Counted from the stretch's first letter, positions 18,880 through 27,586 are shown. The stretch is 64,000 nucleotides of DNA from Streptomyces sp. ISL-12 (GCF_018614415.1 NZ_JAGGOO010000130.1:1-64000); one strand, 5' to 3'. The notes: a model not told the origin generated them from the letters alone. Program-made: numbers and translations.

Positions 18880-19309
18880 GAGGGCGGCGGCGGCGCGGGC
18901 CGGCCGGGGCCGGTCGACAGGTGGCCTGCCCTCCTCGGCCTGTCGGCTCCCGCGTCGCCGGCTCGCGGCAGCCGCGCCGGACCGCTCCGCATCCTTCCGT
19001 GACGCCCACGAGCCTGGGTTCTCCACCCGCCGTCCGCCGACCGGCAGTACACGCGGCGGCGGGAACAGCGCGCCCAGCAGTACGGCGAAAGCGCACATGA
19101 TCAGGGCGGGCATGACGAGGTGGGGCATGACAAAGGCGGACACGACCACAGCCGAAACAACCAGGCCTGACAGAAAATCCATGACCGCCCTCCTCGCGAC
19201 ACTCGGCTGACCGGTGTGTGGTCTCACGCCTCACACAGCACTTGTCGCGACAACGAGCAGCCGGTCACGGAGAGTTCCCGTCATGAGCGGTGAGTCACCG
19301 GAACCGCGC
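18880..19309. other. 430-bp region without a confident gene
   Basis: GC-rich sequence lies between the MFS gene and the ADP-ribosylglycohydrolase gene, which converge. The one notable element is a minus-strand start at 19182 with an ideal ribosome binding site and a hydrophobic N-terminus, listed separately. No clear terminator hairpin was found. Confidence 0.4.
19000..19182 (-). CDS. Possible small membrane protein, 3' end undefined
   Basis: ATG 19182 is preceded by GAGGAGGGCGGTC, an excellent ribosome binding site. The first 40 residues are strongly hydrophobic (DFLSGLVVSAVVVSAFV followed by MPALIMCAFAVLLGALF), suggesting two membrane helices, then a basic Pro-rich segment. The frame has no stop until deep inside the antisense MFS gene, so the natural C-terminus has probably been lost to a frameshift or the ORF is spurious. 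The end given is arbitrary. Function unknown. Confidence 0.3.
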
Positions 19310-20239
19310 TCAGACCGTGCGCGTCATCCAGTCCGGCAGCGCTTCCGTCCGCTCCGCCCAGGCCAGGGGCGGGGCTCCTGCCCGCCCCACGGCGATCACG
19401 CCGCCCACGATGGCGCAGGTCGTGTCCACGTCCCCACCGACCTGGGCCGTCGTCCAGAAGCCCCGCTCGTAGTCTCCGAGGGCCCGGGCCGCCGACCAGA
19501 CCGCGAACGGGACCGTGTCGTGAGCGGTGGTGCGCCGTCCGCAGCCCAGGACCGCCGCCACCGTGGCCGCGTCGCCGTAGTCGAGCATGTCCCGGGCACG
19601 GCGCAGCCCCGCGCCGACCGCGCTCCTGCCCGGCACCAGCGCGATCACGCCGTCGAGGAGCGCCTCCGCGCCCGGCGGGCCGCCGGGCGCCCCGGACAGG
19701 GCGGCGGCAGCGGCCACGGCCATGGCCCCGACCACCGCTTCCCTGTGCTGGTGCGTGGGATAGGCGGAGATCTCCGCCTGATGCGTGGCCTGCTCGGGGT
19801 CGTCCGCGTACCAGGCGCCCAGCGGGGCGACGCGCATCGCGGCGCCGTTTCCCCAGGAGCCCTGTCCGTCGAAGAGCGCGGCGGCGAGTTCCCGCCAGTC
19901 GCCGCCCTCGCGGACCAGCCGCAGGAGCCGGTTGACCGCGGGCCCGTAGCCGCGGTCGAAGTCGTGGTGCTCCGCGAAGGAGCGGGCCAGCGCGTCCTGG
20001 TCGATGCGCTGGTGGGCGGCGAGTACGGCCACCACGGAGCAGGCCATCTCCGTGTCGTCCGTCCACTGCCAGGTTCCGGGCGGCACCTCGCGTCGCTTCA
20101 GCAGGGGGTGGTTGACGGGTACGAAGTACTGCGAGCCGAGCGCGTCGCCCACCGCCAGTCCGCGCAGACTGGCCAGGGCGCGGTCCAGGCGCTCCGCGGC
20201 GGACGGAAGACGTCTCCCGGCAGGAGATTGTGCGGTCAT
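19310..20239 (-). CDS. ADP-ribosylglycohydrolase family protein
   Basis: A 309-residue member of the ARH/DraG family, which removes ADP-ribose from proteins or small molecules using Mg2+. Metal-site motifs are visible: GLAVGDALG near residue 27, WTDDTEM (about 59-65), GNGAAMRVAPLG, and GGDVDTTCAIVGG near residue 275. The length is typical. It is followed upstream on the same strand by a histidine phosphatase gene 20 bp away, so the two form a probable operon. The target is unknown; Streptomyces encode several such proteins. Confidence 0.9.
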   Translation of the reverse strand: MTAQSPAGRRLPSAAERLDRALASLRGLAVGDALGSQYFVPVNHPLLKRREVPPGTWQWTDDTEMACSVVAVLAAHQRIDQDALARSFAEHHDFDRGYGPAVNRLLRLVREGGDWRELAAALFDGQGSWGNGAAMRVAPLGAWYADDPEQATHQAEISAYPTHQHREAVVGAMAVAAAAALSGAPGGPPGAEALLDGVIALVPGRSAVGAGLRRARDMLDYGDAATVAAVLGCGRRTTAHDTVPFAVWSAARALGDYERGFWTTAQVGGDVDTTCAIVGGVIAVGRAGAPPLAWAERTEALPDWMTRTV

Positions 20240-20259
20240 GGCCCTGCCACCCTATCCAG

Positions 20260-20919
20260 TCACCCGGTCATCCAGTACGGTTCCGGATCCCGCCAGCGGT
20301 CGAACGGCCGGTCGAGCCGGTACTTGCCGTCTTCACCGAGAACGAGCATCCGTATCTCGCCGTTCCCAGGATTGGACAGCGACTCGAACTCCGCCACCGT
20401 CCAGTGGAACCACCGCATGCAGAACAGCCGCATGGCCAGGCCGTGCGTCACCAGGAGCACGTTGGGCGGGTGGTCGGGGGCCTCGAAGCTGCGGAAGAGG
20501 CTCTCCAGGAAGCCGCCCACCCTGTCGTACACGTCGGCGCCGGACTCGCCCTGGGCGAAGCGGTAGAAGAAGTGGCCGTAGGCGTCCCGGTACGCCTTCT
20601 GCAGGCGCACGTCCTCGCGGTCCTGCCAGTTCCCCCAGTCCTGCTCACGCAGCCGGGGCTCCTCCCGGACGCGTATGAGATCGGGGTCGAGGCGGAAGGC
20701 GCGCAGCGTCTCGTGCGTGCGCCGGTAGGGCGAGACGTAGACGCTGACCCGCTCGCGGCCGAACACCTCGCGCAACTTCTCACCCGCCTGTCCGGCCTCC
20801 CGCCGGCCCTGCTCGGTCAGGCCCAGGGCGTGGTCGGGCTCGCGCTCGTACACGGAGTCGTCAAGGTTGCCCGTTGACTCGCCGTGCCGGACAAGGACGA
20901 TGCGCCGTGGTCGTGCCAT
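20260..20919 (-). CDS. Histidine phosphatase (phosphoglycerate mutase-like) family protein
   Basis: A 219-residue member of the branch 1 histidine phosphatase superfamily. The catalytic LVRHGEST motif lies at residues 9-16. A second arm (ERVSVYVSPYRRTHETL) and the distal VTHGLAMRLF histidine complete the pocket. The long aromatic C-terminal segment (MRWFHWTVAEFESLSNPGNGEIRML) is typical of an actinobacterial/plant subgroup. The substrate cannot be read from sequence. Probably co-transcribed with the ADP-ribosylglycohydrolase downstream. Confidence 0.9.
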   Translation of the reverse strand: MARPRRIVLVRHGESTGNLDDSVYEREPDHALGLTEQGRREAGQAGEKLREVFGRERVSVYVSPYRRTHETLRAFRLDPDLIRVREEPRLREQDWGNWQDREDVRLQKAYRDAYGHFFYRFAQGESGADVYDRVGGFLESLFRSFEAPDHPPNVLLVTHGLAMRLFCMRWFHWTVAEFESLSNPGNGEIRMLVLGEDGKYRLDRPFDRWRDPEPYWMTG

Positions 20920-21004
20920 GCCAAAACCCTAGATCGCGCCGACCGCCGCCGAGTACCCGGCCGGGCTCCATACGGCGTAGGTCACACAGTCCTCACACGC
21001 AGCC

Positions 21005-21610
21005 TCACACGGTCCAGGACGGTTCCAGCTCCACGATGTCCCCGGTGAGGGCCGCGATGTCGGCCTCCGTCTGGGCACGCAGGGCGAGCCGTTCCACCCG
21101 CTCGGTGCGGTACTTGCCGTGCTCGGCGGCGGCCTGCCACATCGACAGCACCAGGTACTCGTTGCCGGGCGCCTCACCGAACAGGCCGCGGATCATGCCG
21201 GGCGAGCCGGCCATCGCGGGGTTCCACACCTTCTCCTGCATCAGGACGAAGTGCTCGGCGCGCTCCTCGTGGACGCGGCAGAGGGCCACCCGCACCAGAT
21301 CGGCGTCCGTGAAACGCGGTTCGAAGCCGGTCTTCACATCGAAGCGGTAGTCGAAGAGCCTGGTCCTGGCGTCCTTGAAGGTGCCCGACTGCGCGGCGGC
21401 GAGCCGGTCGTGGGAGCGGGCCATGAAGGAGTCGTAGAAGGTGCGGCTCTCCCAGAAGGTGAACACGTGGGCCACGTCGGGGCGTATCCGGCTCCAGCCC
21501 CCGCCCTGTCCGCGAAAACCCGGCTCCCCCGGAAGCCCCGCCCACTTTCGCTGCCCCCGCTCGAAACCGCGGCGGTCCACCACGGTGCAGCGAATCCACT
21601 TGACCAGCAC
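21005..21610 (-). CDS. DUF4937-like (YdbC family) hypothetical protein
   Basis: A 201-residue protein beginning VLVKWIRCTVVDRRGFERGQRKWAGL, a phrase characteristic of the DUF4937/YdbC group, which resemble dimeric alpha/beta-barrel monooxygenase-like proteins. It seems to contain two related halves: WSRIRPDVAHVFTFWESRTFYDSFM, and later FVLMQEKVWNPAMAGSPGMIRGLFG with EYLVLSMWQ. No catalytic residues are established for the family. GTG 21610 was chosen from homology; the ribosome binding site is weak. It lies 85 bp upstream of the histidine phosphatase gene in the same direction. Confidence 0.75.
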   Translation of the reverse strand: MLVKWIRCTVVDRRGFERGQRKWAGLPGEPGFRGQGGGWSRIRPDVAHVFTFWESRTFYDSFMARSHDRLAAAQSGTFKDARTRLFDYRFDVKTGFEPRFTDADLVRVALCRVHEERAEHFVLMQEKVWNPAMAGSPGMIRGLFGEAPGNEYLVLSMWQAAAEHGKYRTERVERLALRAQTEADIAALTGDIVELEPSWTV

Positions 21611-21766
21611 CGCGCCATGGTAAGGCCAGGGAAGGCGGCCCCGGTCACCCTTGCGAGGTCTGCTTTCCGCCCGTGCACCGGCACGCGTGGCAGGATGGAC
21701 AACCGGCCGTCGCTGTTCGGCAGTTGGGGTGGACGGACAGGGCGGGCTACTGGGAAGGGGAAGTGA

Positions 21767-22300
21767 GTGAACGGCCTCAGCAAGGGGATCCGCAAGGTCG
21801 AGGTCGCCCTGAGGTGGGACCCGAACCCGGCGGGCGAGCCGCCGGCCGACCTGGACGTGGTCGCCGCGACCTACCTGGCGGGCGATCCGTACGGCGATCC
21901 CTCCTATGTGGTGCACTTCGACAGCCGTTCCCCCGACGGCACCATCTATCTCAACCGGGACAGCCAGGACGGCAAGGGCTTCGGCTTCGACGAGGTCATG
22001 ACGCTGGAACTGGAACGGCTCGACGCCCGTTACGCGCGCGTGCTGGTCGGTGTGGTCATCCAGCAGCGTGCCGGCCGGCGGACCTTCGTCAGCGTGACCC
22101 ACCCGGGCCTGCGCATCCGCGAGGGTTACACCGAACTCGCTTCGACCGACTTCGGGAACGTCCTGGGGGCGACGGCGGCCACGGTCGCGGAGTTCGTCCG
22201 GGACGAGGACGGGGCGTGGGAGTTCCGCGCGGGCGTGCACGGTTACGAGGACGATCCCGCCGACTTCACCGCGACCATGGGAGCACTGCGGCGGCCCTGA
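21767..22300 (+). CDS. TerD family protein
   Basis: A 177-residue single-domain TerD protein. The family includes calcium-binding stress and tellurite-resistance proteins and is abundant in Streptomyces. Typical features are VEVALRWDPNP at the start, the DLDVVAATYL strand and SPDGTIYLNRDSQDGKGFGFDEVMTLEL, which carries the Asp-rich metal loops. GTG 21767 follows GGGAAGGGGAAG. It stands alone on the plus strand and converges with nrdJ over a strong terminator. Its exact role is unknown. Confidence 0.88.
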   Translation: MNGLSKGIRKVEVALRWDPNPAGEPPADLDVVAATYLAGDPYGDPSYVVHFDSRSPDGTIYLNRDSQDGKGFGFDEVMTLELERLDARYARVLVGVVIQQRAGRRTFVSVTHPGLRIREGYTELASTDFGNVLGATAATVAEFVRDEDGAWEFRAGVHGYEDDPADFTATMGALRRP

Positions 22301-22313
22301 GGGTGCCGTACGC

Positions 22314-22353
22314 GAGTAAGGGGCGCCGACCATTGGGTCGGCGCCCCTTACTC
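22314..22353. terminator. Bidirectional terminator between terD-like gene and nrdJ
   Basis: A perfect 18-bp stem (22314-22331 with 22336-22353) closed by an ATTG tetraloop. It is 13 bp past the plus-strand stop and 15 bp past the nrdJ stop, so it can end both transcripts. Confidence 0.88.
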
Positions 22354-22368
22354 ATGAGGTCCTACGCG

Positions 22369-25257
22369 TCAGCTGCAGCCGCTGGTCGAACCGCAGCCCT
22401 CGCAGATGTAGCAGGAACCGGCCCGCTGCATCTTCGTGCCGCAGGAGAAGCACAGCGGGGCGTCGGCCTGGATACCCAGCTGCATCTCCACCAGCTCGGC
22501 GCTGGTGTGCGCCTGCTTCGGAGCGGGCTTGGCCGCCTCGACCTCGGCCTTCGGCGTGGCCACCGCCTTCAGCTCCTGGGCCCGCGGCGCCGACTGGGCC
22601 AGGCCCTCTACGTCGACCTCGTCGTCCGACGGCTCGTACGAACCGGTCTCCAGGTGACGCTGACGCTCCTCGGCGGAGTGGATGCCGAGCGCGGAGCGCG
22701 TCTCGAAGGGCAGGAAGTCCAGCGCCAGGCGGCGGAAGATGTAGTCGACGATCGACTGCGCCATCCGCACGTCCGGGTCGTCGGTCATCCCGGCCGGCTC
22801 GAAGCGCATGTTGGTGAACTTCGAGACGTACGTCTCCAGCGGCACGCCGTACTGGAGGCCGACGGAGACCGCGATGGAGAAGGCGTCCATCATGCCCGCG
22901 AGGGTCGAGCCCTGCTTGGACATCTTGAGGAAGACCTCGCCGAGACCGTCGTCCGGGTAGGAGTTGGCGGTCATGTAGCCCTCGGCGCCGCCGACGGTGA
23001 AGGACGTGGTGATGCCGGGACGTCCCTTCGGGAGGCGCTTGCGGACCGGGCGGTACTCGACGACCTTCTCGACCTTGGCCTCGACGGCCGCGGGCGCCTC
23101 GGTCTTCTCCTCCTTGACGTCCTTCGTCTTGGCGGAGAGCGGCTGGCCGACCTTGCAGTTGTCGCGGTAGATCGCCAGCGCCTTGACGCCGAGCTTCCAG
23201 GCCTCGAAGTAGATCTCCTCGACCTCCTCGACGGTCGCCGTCTCCGGCATGTTGACCGTCTTGGAGATGGCGCCGGAGATCCACGGCTGGATCGCGGCCA
23301 TCATACGGACGTGGCCCATCGGGGAGATGGCCCGCTCACCCATGGCGCAGTCGAACACCTCATAGTGCTCGGGCTTGAGGGAGGGAGCGTCGATCACATT
23401 GCCGTGCTCGGCGATGTGGGCGACGATCGCCTCGATCTGCTCCTCCTGGTAGCCCAGGCGGCGCAGGGCCTGCGGCACGGTGCCGTTGACGATCTGCATC
23501 GAGCCGCCGCCGACCAGCTTCTTGAACTTGACCAGCGCGAGGTCGGGCTCGACACCGGTGGTGTCGCAGGACATCGCCAGGCCGATGGTGCCGGTCGGGG
23601 CGAGGACGGACGCCTGGGAGTTACGGAAACCGTTCTTCTCGCCGAGGCGCAGCACGTCCTGCCAGGCCTCGGTGGCGGCGGCCCACACCGGGGTGTCCAG
23701 GTCGTCCATGCGCACGGCCGCGCCGTTGGCGTCGGAGTGCTGCTTCATGACGCGCTGGTGGGCGTCGGCGTTGCGGGCGTAGCCGTCGTACGGGCCGACG
23801 ACCGCGGCCAGCTCCGAGGAGCGGCGGTAGGCGGTGCCGGTCATCAGGGAGGTGATGGCACCGGCGAGGGAACGGCCGCCGTCGGAGTCGTAGGCGTGGC
23901 CGGTCGCCATCAGCAGGGCGCCGAGGTTGGCGTAGCCGATGCCGAGCTGGCGGAAGGCGCGGGTGTTCTCACCGATCTTCTGGGTCGGGAAGTCCGCGAA
24001 GCAGATCGAGATGTCCATCGCGGTGATGACCAGCTCGACGACCTTCTGGAAGCGGTCGGCCTCGAAGGACTGGTTGCCCTTGCCGTCGTCCTTCAGGAAC
24101 TTCATCAGGTTCAGCGAGGCCAGGTTGCAGGACGTGTTGTCCAGGTGCATGTACTCGCTGCAGGGGTTCGAGCCGTTGATCCGGCCGGACTCCGGGCAGG
24201 TGTGCCAGTTGTTGATGGTGTCGTCGTACTGGATGCCCGGGTCGGCACAGGCCCAGGCCGCCTCGGCCATCTTGCGGAAGAGGCTCTTGGCCTCGATCTC
24301 CTCGATGACCTCGCCGGTCATGCGAGCGCGCAGACCGAACTTGCCGCCCTGCTCGACCGCCTTCATGAACTCGTCGTTCACGCGGACCGAGTTGTTGGCG
24401 TTCTGGTACTGGACGGACGTGATGTCGTCGCCGCCCAGATCCATGTCGAAGCCCGCGTCGCGCAGGGCGCGGATCTTCTCCTCTTCCTTCACCTTGGTCT
24501 CGATGAAGTCCTCGACGTCGGGGTGGTCGACGTCCAGGATGACCATCTTGGCGGCACGGCGGGTGGCGCCACCGGACTTGATCGTTCCGGCGGAGGCGTC
24601 GGCGCCCCGCATGAAGGAGACCGGGCCGGAGGCGTTGCCGCCCGAGGACAGCAGTTCCTTGGAGGAACGGATCCGGGAGAGGTTCAGGCCGGCGCCGGAG
24701 CCGCCCTTGAAGATCATGCCCTCTTCCTTGTACCAGTCGAGGATCGACTCCATGGAGTCGTCGACGGACAGGATGAAGCAGGCGGAGACCTGCTGCGGCT
24801 GGGGCGTGCCCACGTTGAACCACACGGGGCTGTTGAAGCTGAAGATCTGGTGCAGGAGGGCGTAGGCCAGCTCGTGCTCGAAGATTTCGGCGTCGGCGGG
24901 CGAGGCGAAGTACTTGTAGTCCTCACCGGCCTTCCGGTACGTCTTCACGATGCGGTCGATCAGCTGCTTGAGGCTGGTCTCGCGCTGCGGGGTGCCGACG
25001 GCGCCCCGGAAGTACTTGCTGGTGACGATGTTGACCGCGTTCACCGACCAGAAGTCGGGGAACTCGACGCCGCGCTGCTCGAAGTTGACCGAGCCGTCGC
25101 GCCAGTTGGTCATGACGACGTCACGACGCTCCCAGGCCACCTCGTCGTAGGGGTGCACCCCCGGGGTGGTGTGGATGCGCTCGACGCGGAGCCCCTTGCT
25201 CGCCTTCGTGCCCTTGGCGCGGGAACTCCGTGCCGGACCGCTCGCCGTCTCTGTCAT
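22369..25257 (-). CDS. nrdJ: Vitamin B12-dependent (class II) ribonucleotide reductase
   Basis: Adenosylcobalamin-dependent reductase that makes deoxyribonucleotides independently of oxygen, 962 residues. Conserved segments include FNSPVWFNVG, GGSGAGLNLSRIRSS, GSNPCSEYMHLDNTSCNLASLNL, GIGYANLGALLMATG and SVLAPTGTIGLAMSCDTTGVEPD. The C-terminus is a Cys-rich zinc ribbon (CFSCGTKM, CYICEGCGSTSGC) that carries the redox cysteines. ATG 25257 has a perfect GGGAGG. It lies downstream of nrdR in the same direction with a 163-bp gap, and is under the two NrdR boxes upstream of nrdR. I see no cobalamin riboswitch in front of it. Confidence 0.97.
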   Translation of the reverse strand: MTETASGPARSSRAKGTKASKGLRVERIHTTPGVHPYDEVAWERRDVVMTNWRDGSVNFEQRGVEFPDFWSVNAVNIVTSKYFRGAVGTPQRETSLKQLIDRIVKTYRKAGEDYKYFASPADAEIFEHELAYALLHQIFSFNSPVWFNVGTPQPQQVSACFILSVDDSMESILDWYKEEGMIFKGGSGAGLNLSRIRSSKELLSSGGNASGPVSFMRGADASAGTIKSGGATRRAAKMVILDVDHPDVEDFIETKVKEEEKIRALRDAGFDMDLGGDDITSVQYQNANNSVRVNDEFMKAVEQGGKFGLRARMTGEVIEEIEAKSLFRKMAEAAWACADPGIQYDDTINNWHTCPESGRINGSNPCSEYMHLDNTSCNLASLNLMKFLKDDGKGNQSFEADRFQKVVELVITAMDISICFADFPTQKIGENTRAFRQLGIGYANLGALLMATGHAYDSDGGRSLAGAITSLMTGTAYRRSSELAAVVGPYDGYARNADAHQRVMKQHSDANGAAVRMDDLDTPVWAAATEAWQDVLRLGEKNGFRNSQASVLAPTGTIGLAMSCDTTGVEPDLALVKFKKLVGGGSMQIVNGTVPQALRRLGYQEEQIEAIVAHIAEHGNVIDAPSLKPEHYEVFDCAMGERAISPMGHVRMMAAIQPWISGAISKTVNMPETATVEEVEEIYFEAWKLGVKALAIYRDNCKVGQPLSAKTKDVKEEKTEAPAAVEAKVEKVVEYRPVRKRLPKGRPGITTSFTVGGAEGYMTANSYPDDGLGEVFLKMSKQGSTLAGMMDAFSIAVSVGLQYGVPLETYVSKFTNMRFEPAGMTDDPDVRMAQSIVDYIFRRLALDFLPFETRSALGIHSAEERQRHLETGSYEPSDDEVDVEGLAQSAPRAQELKAVATPKAEVEAAKPAPKQAHTSAELVEMQLGIQADAPLCFSCGTKMQRAGSCYICEGCGSTSGCS

Positions 25258-25420
25258 GCCGCCTCCCTGATACGGGCGAAAACGCCCTGAAGTGCCCCGA
25301 TGTTCCCGTGGCACGGTGTTCTGTCTGGTGTTGCGGGCCCACTCGCTCCGCCCGCAACAGGTCTCTTCTTCGCCGCCGTCCGGCCGGTCCCGGTTCCTCG
25401 GTCCGGGGCCGGCCCGCCGG

Positions 25421-25975
25421 TCAGTCGGCGGCGCCTGCGGGCTCGGGAACCTGCGCGGTCCCCTCGGGCCCGCGGCCGTCTTCCTGGCTCCCCGCGCCGG
25501 CTCCGTCGCCGCCGCTCACGCCCGGCTGTCCCGTCTCTTCCCTGAGTTCCGCGATCGCGGCCTCGAAGTCCTCGAGCGAGTCGAACGCCCGGTAGACCGA
25601 GGCGAACCGCAGGTAGGCGACGAGGTCCAGTTCCTGGAGCGGGCCGAGTATGGCCAGCCCCACGTCGTGACTGGTCAGCTCGGCGCTCCCGGTGGCCCGC
25701 ACCGCCTCCTCGACCCGCTGGCCGAGCTGGGCGAGCGCGTCCTCGGTGACGGGCCGACCCTGGCACGCCTTGCGCACGCCGTTGATGATCTTGGCGCGGC
25801 TGAACGGTTCGGTGACCCCGGACCGCTTGACCACCATCAGCGAGCAGGTCTCCACGGTCGTGAACCGACGCGAGCAGTCAGGGCACTGGCGGCGCCTGCG
25901 GATCGACGTGCCGTCGTCGGTCGTACGGCTGTCGACGACACGGCTGTCGGGGTGCCTGCAGAAGGGGCAGTGCAT
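25421..25975 (-). CDS. nrdR: Transcriptional repressor NrdR
   Basis: ATP/dATP-sensing repressor of ribonucleotide reductase genes, 184 residues. An N-terminal zinc ribbon (MHCPFCRHPDS, RRRRQCPDCSRRFTT) is followed by an ATP-cone (VVKRSGVTEPFSRAKIINGVRKACQGRPV through VAYLRFASVYRAFDSLEDF). The last 35 residues are a Gly/Glu-rich tail. First gene of the nrdR-nrdJ operon; two NrdR boxes lie 109-155 bp upstream of its start, indicating autoregulation. Confidence 0.97.
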   Translation of the reverse strand: MHCPFCRHPDSRVVDSRTTDDGTSIRRRRQCPDCSRRFTTVETCSLMVVKRSGVTEPFSRAKIINGVRKACQGRPVTEDALAQLGQRVEEAVRATGSAELTSHDVGLAILGPLQELDLVAYLRFASVYRAFDSLEDFEAAIAELREETGQPGVSGGDGAGAGSQEDGRGPEGTAQVPEPAGAAD

Positions 25976-26083
25976 GGGACTCCAACCCTCCTCACGGCAG
26001 ACTCAATAGCCTCACGAGGCCCTTCAGGCCCCTCGAAGCAGCCCCAAGCATAGGCGATCGCCACCGGCCTCAAGACCGGGGGG

Positions 26084-26099
26084 ACCACAACTTGTGGGC
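26084..26099. promoter_or_regulatory. NrdR box 1
   Basis: ACCACAACTTGTGGGC is a 16-bp imperfect palindrome of NrdR-box type (consensus near ACACWATATWTTGTGT). It lies about 110 bp upstream of the nrdR start. The reverse complement reads GCCCACAAGTTGTGGT. Confidence 0.8.
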
Positions 26100-26114
26100 C
26101 ACTGATGCAATCCA

Positions 26115-26130
26115 ACCACTAGATATGGGG
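26115..26130. promoter_or_regulatory. NrdR box 2
   Basis: ACCACTAGATATGGGG (reverse complement CCCCATATCTAGTGGT) is the second box, starting exactly 31 bp from box 1, close to three helical turns. Paired, phased boxes are the hallmark of NrdR control. Confidence 0.8.
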
Positions 26131-26731
26131 ATTGGCTCAGACATCCACACCTTCACGCGTGTCGCGCCCGCATCAGCGGGCGGCGCCCGGCCGTTCACCC
26201 CGGCGAACCGGAGCACGTCCGGCCGCGGCCGTCGCCGGAGCCGCCCTGCGGCTCGTTCCCGCCCTCGCGCGCGGTCCGCCGGCGGGGCCGCGTCGGCCCG
26301 GTCGCGCGTGCACGGCTGCGAAGCCGGAACGTGCGCACCCGCGAAGCCGGACGCCGGAACGTCCGCGAAGCGGGACGGCGAGACGTCCGCGAACCCGACG
26401 GCGGGGCACCCCCCGACCGCCAAGGCGGAAGGCGGGGCACCCCCGAGCCCGTGAGGCGGGACGACACGTCACGCGCGCGTGCGCCCGGGGCGGTGCCGAT
26501 GCGACGGGTGCGGAGATACCGTGGGCGCCGCGGGGAGGCGAGGTGCGACTCCCGCGCAGATGAGGACCGCTCCCCGTCCGACGGAATGCCGAATGGCAGA
26601 CTGGGGCCACAGCCCGCGAGGCCACCACCCCGGCGGTGAAGGGTACAGCAATGGACCCTTATGTCCGCCGAACCCCGTGGGGGCAATACACCTGGACACC
26701 TGATCACGTCAGGCAAACTACGTTTTTTCAC

Positions 26732-26747
26732 TCGAACGTGTGTTTGG
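26732..26747. promoter_or_regulatory. LexA (SOS) box upstream of lexA
   Basis: TCGAACGTGTGTTTGG matches the actinobacterial SOS palindrome TCGAAC-N4-GTTCGA, with two deviations in the right arm (GTTTGG). It lies 60 bp before the chosen lexA start and supports autorepression. Confidence 0.8.
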
Positions 26748-26806
26748 CGCAACCTTTCGAAAGCAACTACCGTTGTCCAGCAGGGAGACCATCGAGAGGG
26801 GCCGAC

Positions 26807-27586
26807 GTGACCACCACCGCAGACAGTGCCGCCATCACCGCCCAGGACCGCTCCCCGGGGCGGATCGAGCCGGTGCACGCGATGAACGAAGCCACGAATC
26901 CAGAGGGAGCCAAGCGCTCCATGCCCGGCCGACCTCCAGGGATCAGGGCGGACAGCTCGGGACTCACCGACCGCCAACGCCGGGTGATCGAGGTCATCCG
27001 GGACTCGGTCCAGCGCCGGGGCTACCCGCCGTCCATGCGCGAGATCGGCCAGGCCGTCGGCCTCTCCAGCACGTCCTCCGTCGCCCATCAGCTGATGGCC
27101 CTGGAGCGCAAGGGCTTCCTGCGCCGCGACCCGCACCGCCCGCGCGCCTACGAGGTGCGCGGCTCCGACCAGGCGGCCTCCGTGCAGCCCACGGACACCG
27201 CGGGCAAGCCGGCCGCGTCGTACGTCCCGCTCGTCGGGCGCATCGCGGCCGGTGGCCCGATCCTCGCGGAGGAGTCCGTCGAGGACGTCTTCCCGCTGCC
27301 CCGGCAGTTGGTCGGTGACGGCGAGCTGTTCGTGCTCAAGGTGGTCGGCGACTCGATGATCGAGGCCGCCATCTGTGACGGCGACTGGGTCACCGTCCGT
27401 CGCCAGCCCGTCGCGGAGAACGGCGACATCGTGGCCGCGATGCTCGACGGCGAGGCCACGGTGAAGCGCTTCAAGCGTGAGGACGGCCACGTCTGGCTGC
27501 TCCCGCACAACTCGGCGTACGAGCCGATCCCCGGCGACGACGCGACCATCCTCGGCAAGGTGGTGGCCGTTCTGCGCCGCGTCTGA
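26807..27586 (+). CDS. lexA: SOS repressor LexA
   Basis: Transcriptional repressor of the DNA damage response, 259 residues from GTG 26807, which follows GAGAGGGG. The N-terminal winged helix (LTDRQRRVIEVIRDSVQRRGYPPSMREIGQAVGLSSTSSVAHQL, 53-97) is intact. The S24 latent protease domain has the Ala148-Gly149 cleavage bond, Ser183 (GDSMIE) and Lys220 (TVKRF). A shorter form starting at the internal ATG MNEATN (residue 26) is possible and would still contain everything essential. An SOS box precedes it. It is divergent from nrdR and convergent with the DinG-like helicase. Confidence 0.97.
   Translation: MTTTADSAAITAQDRSPGRIEPVHAMNEATNPEGAKRSMPGRPPGIRADSSGLTDRQRRVIEVIRDSVQRRGYPPSMREIGQAVGLSSTSSVAHQLMALERKGFLRRDPHRPRAYEVRGSDQAASVQPTDTAGKPAASYVPLVGRIAAGGPILAEESVEDVFPLPRQLVGDGELFVLKVVGDSMIEAAICDGDWVTVRRQPVAENGDIVAAMLDGEATVKRFKREDGHVWLLPHNSAYEPIPGDDATILGKVVAVLRRV

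Larger units (their letters stand above)
25976..26731. other. Long nrdR-lexA intergenic region, partly low complexity
   Basis: This is the divergent gap between nrdR and lexA. The left part (26084-26130) holds the NrdR boxes. The middle (about 26150-26570) is very GC-rich with imperfect repeats built on GAAGCCGGACGCCGGAACGTCCGCGAAGC-like units, and I see no credible gene in it. The part from 26640 is less GC-rich, remains open in the lexA frame, contains a CCTGA/TCAGG palindrome, and leads into the SOS box. Confidence 0.5.

Noticed and set aside
22369..25420. Cobalamin riboswitch in front of the B12-dependent reductase
   Set aside because: The 163-bp nrdR-nrdJ gap and the nrdR leader show no B12 box or elaborate fold; NrdR boxes explain the control.
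26640..26806. N-terminal extension of LexA starting at ATG 26651 or upstream
   Set aside because: The frame is open, but the SOS box lies inside it and GTG 26807 has a good ribosome binding site and matches the expected N-terminus.
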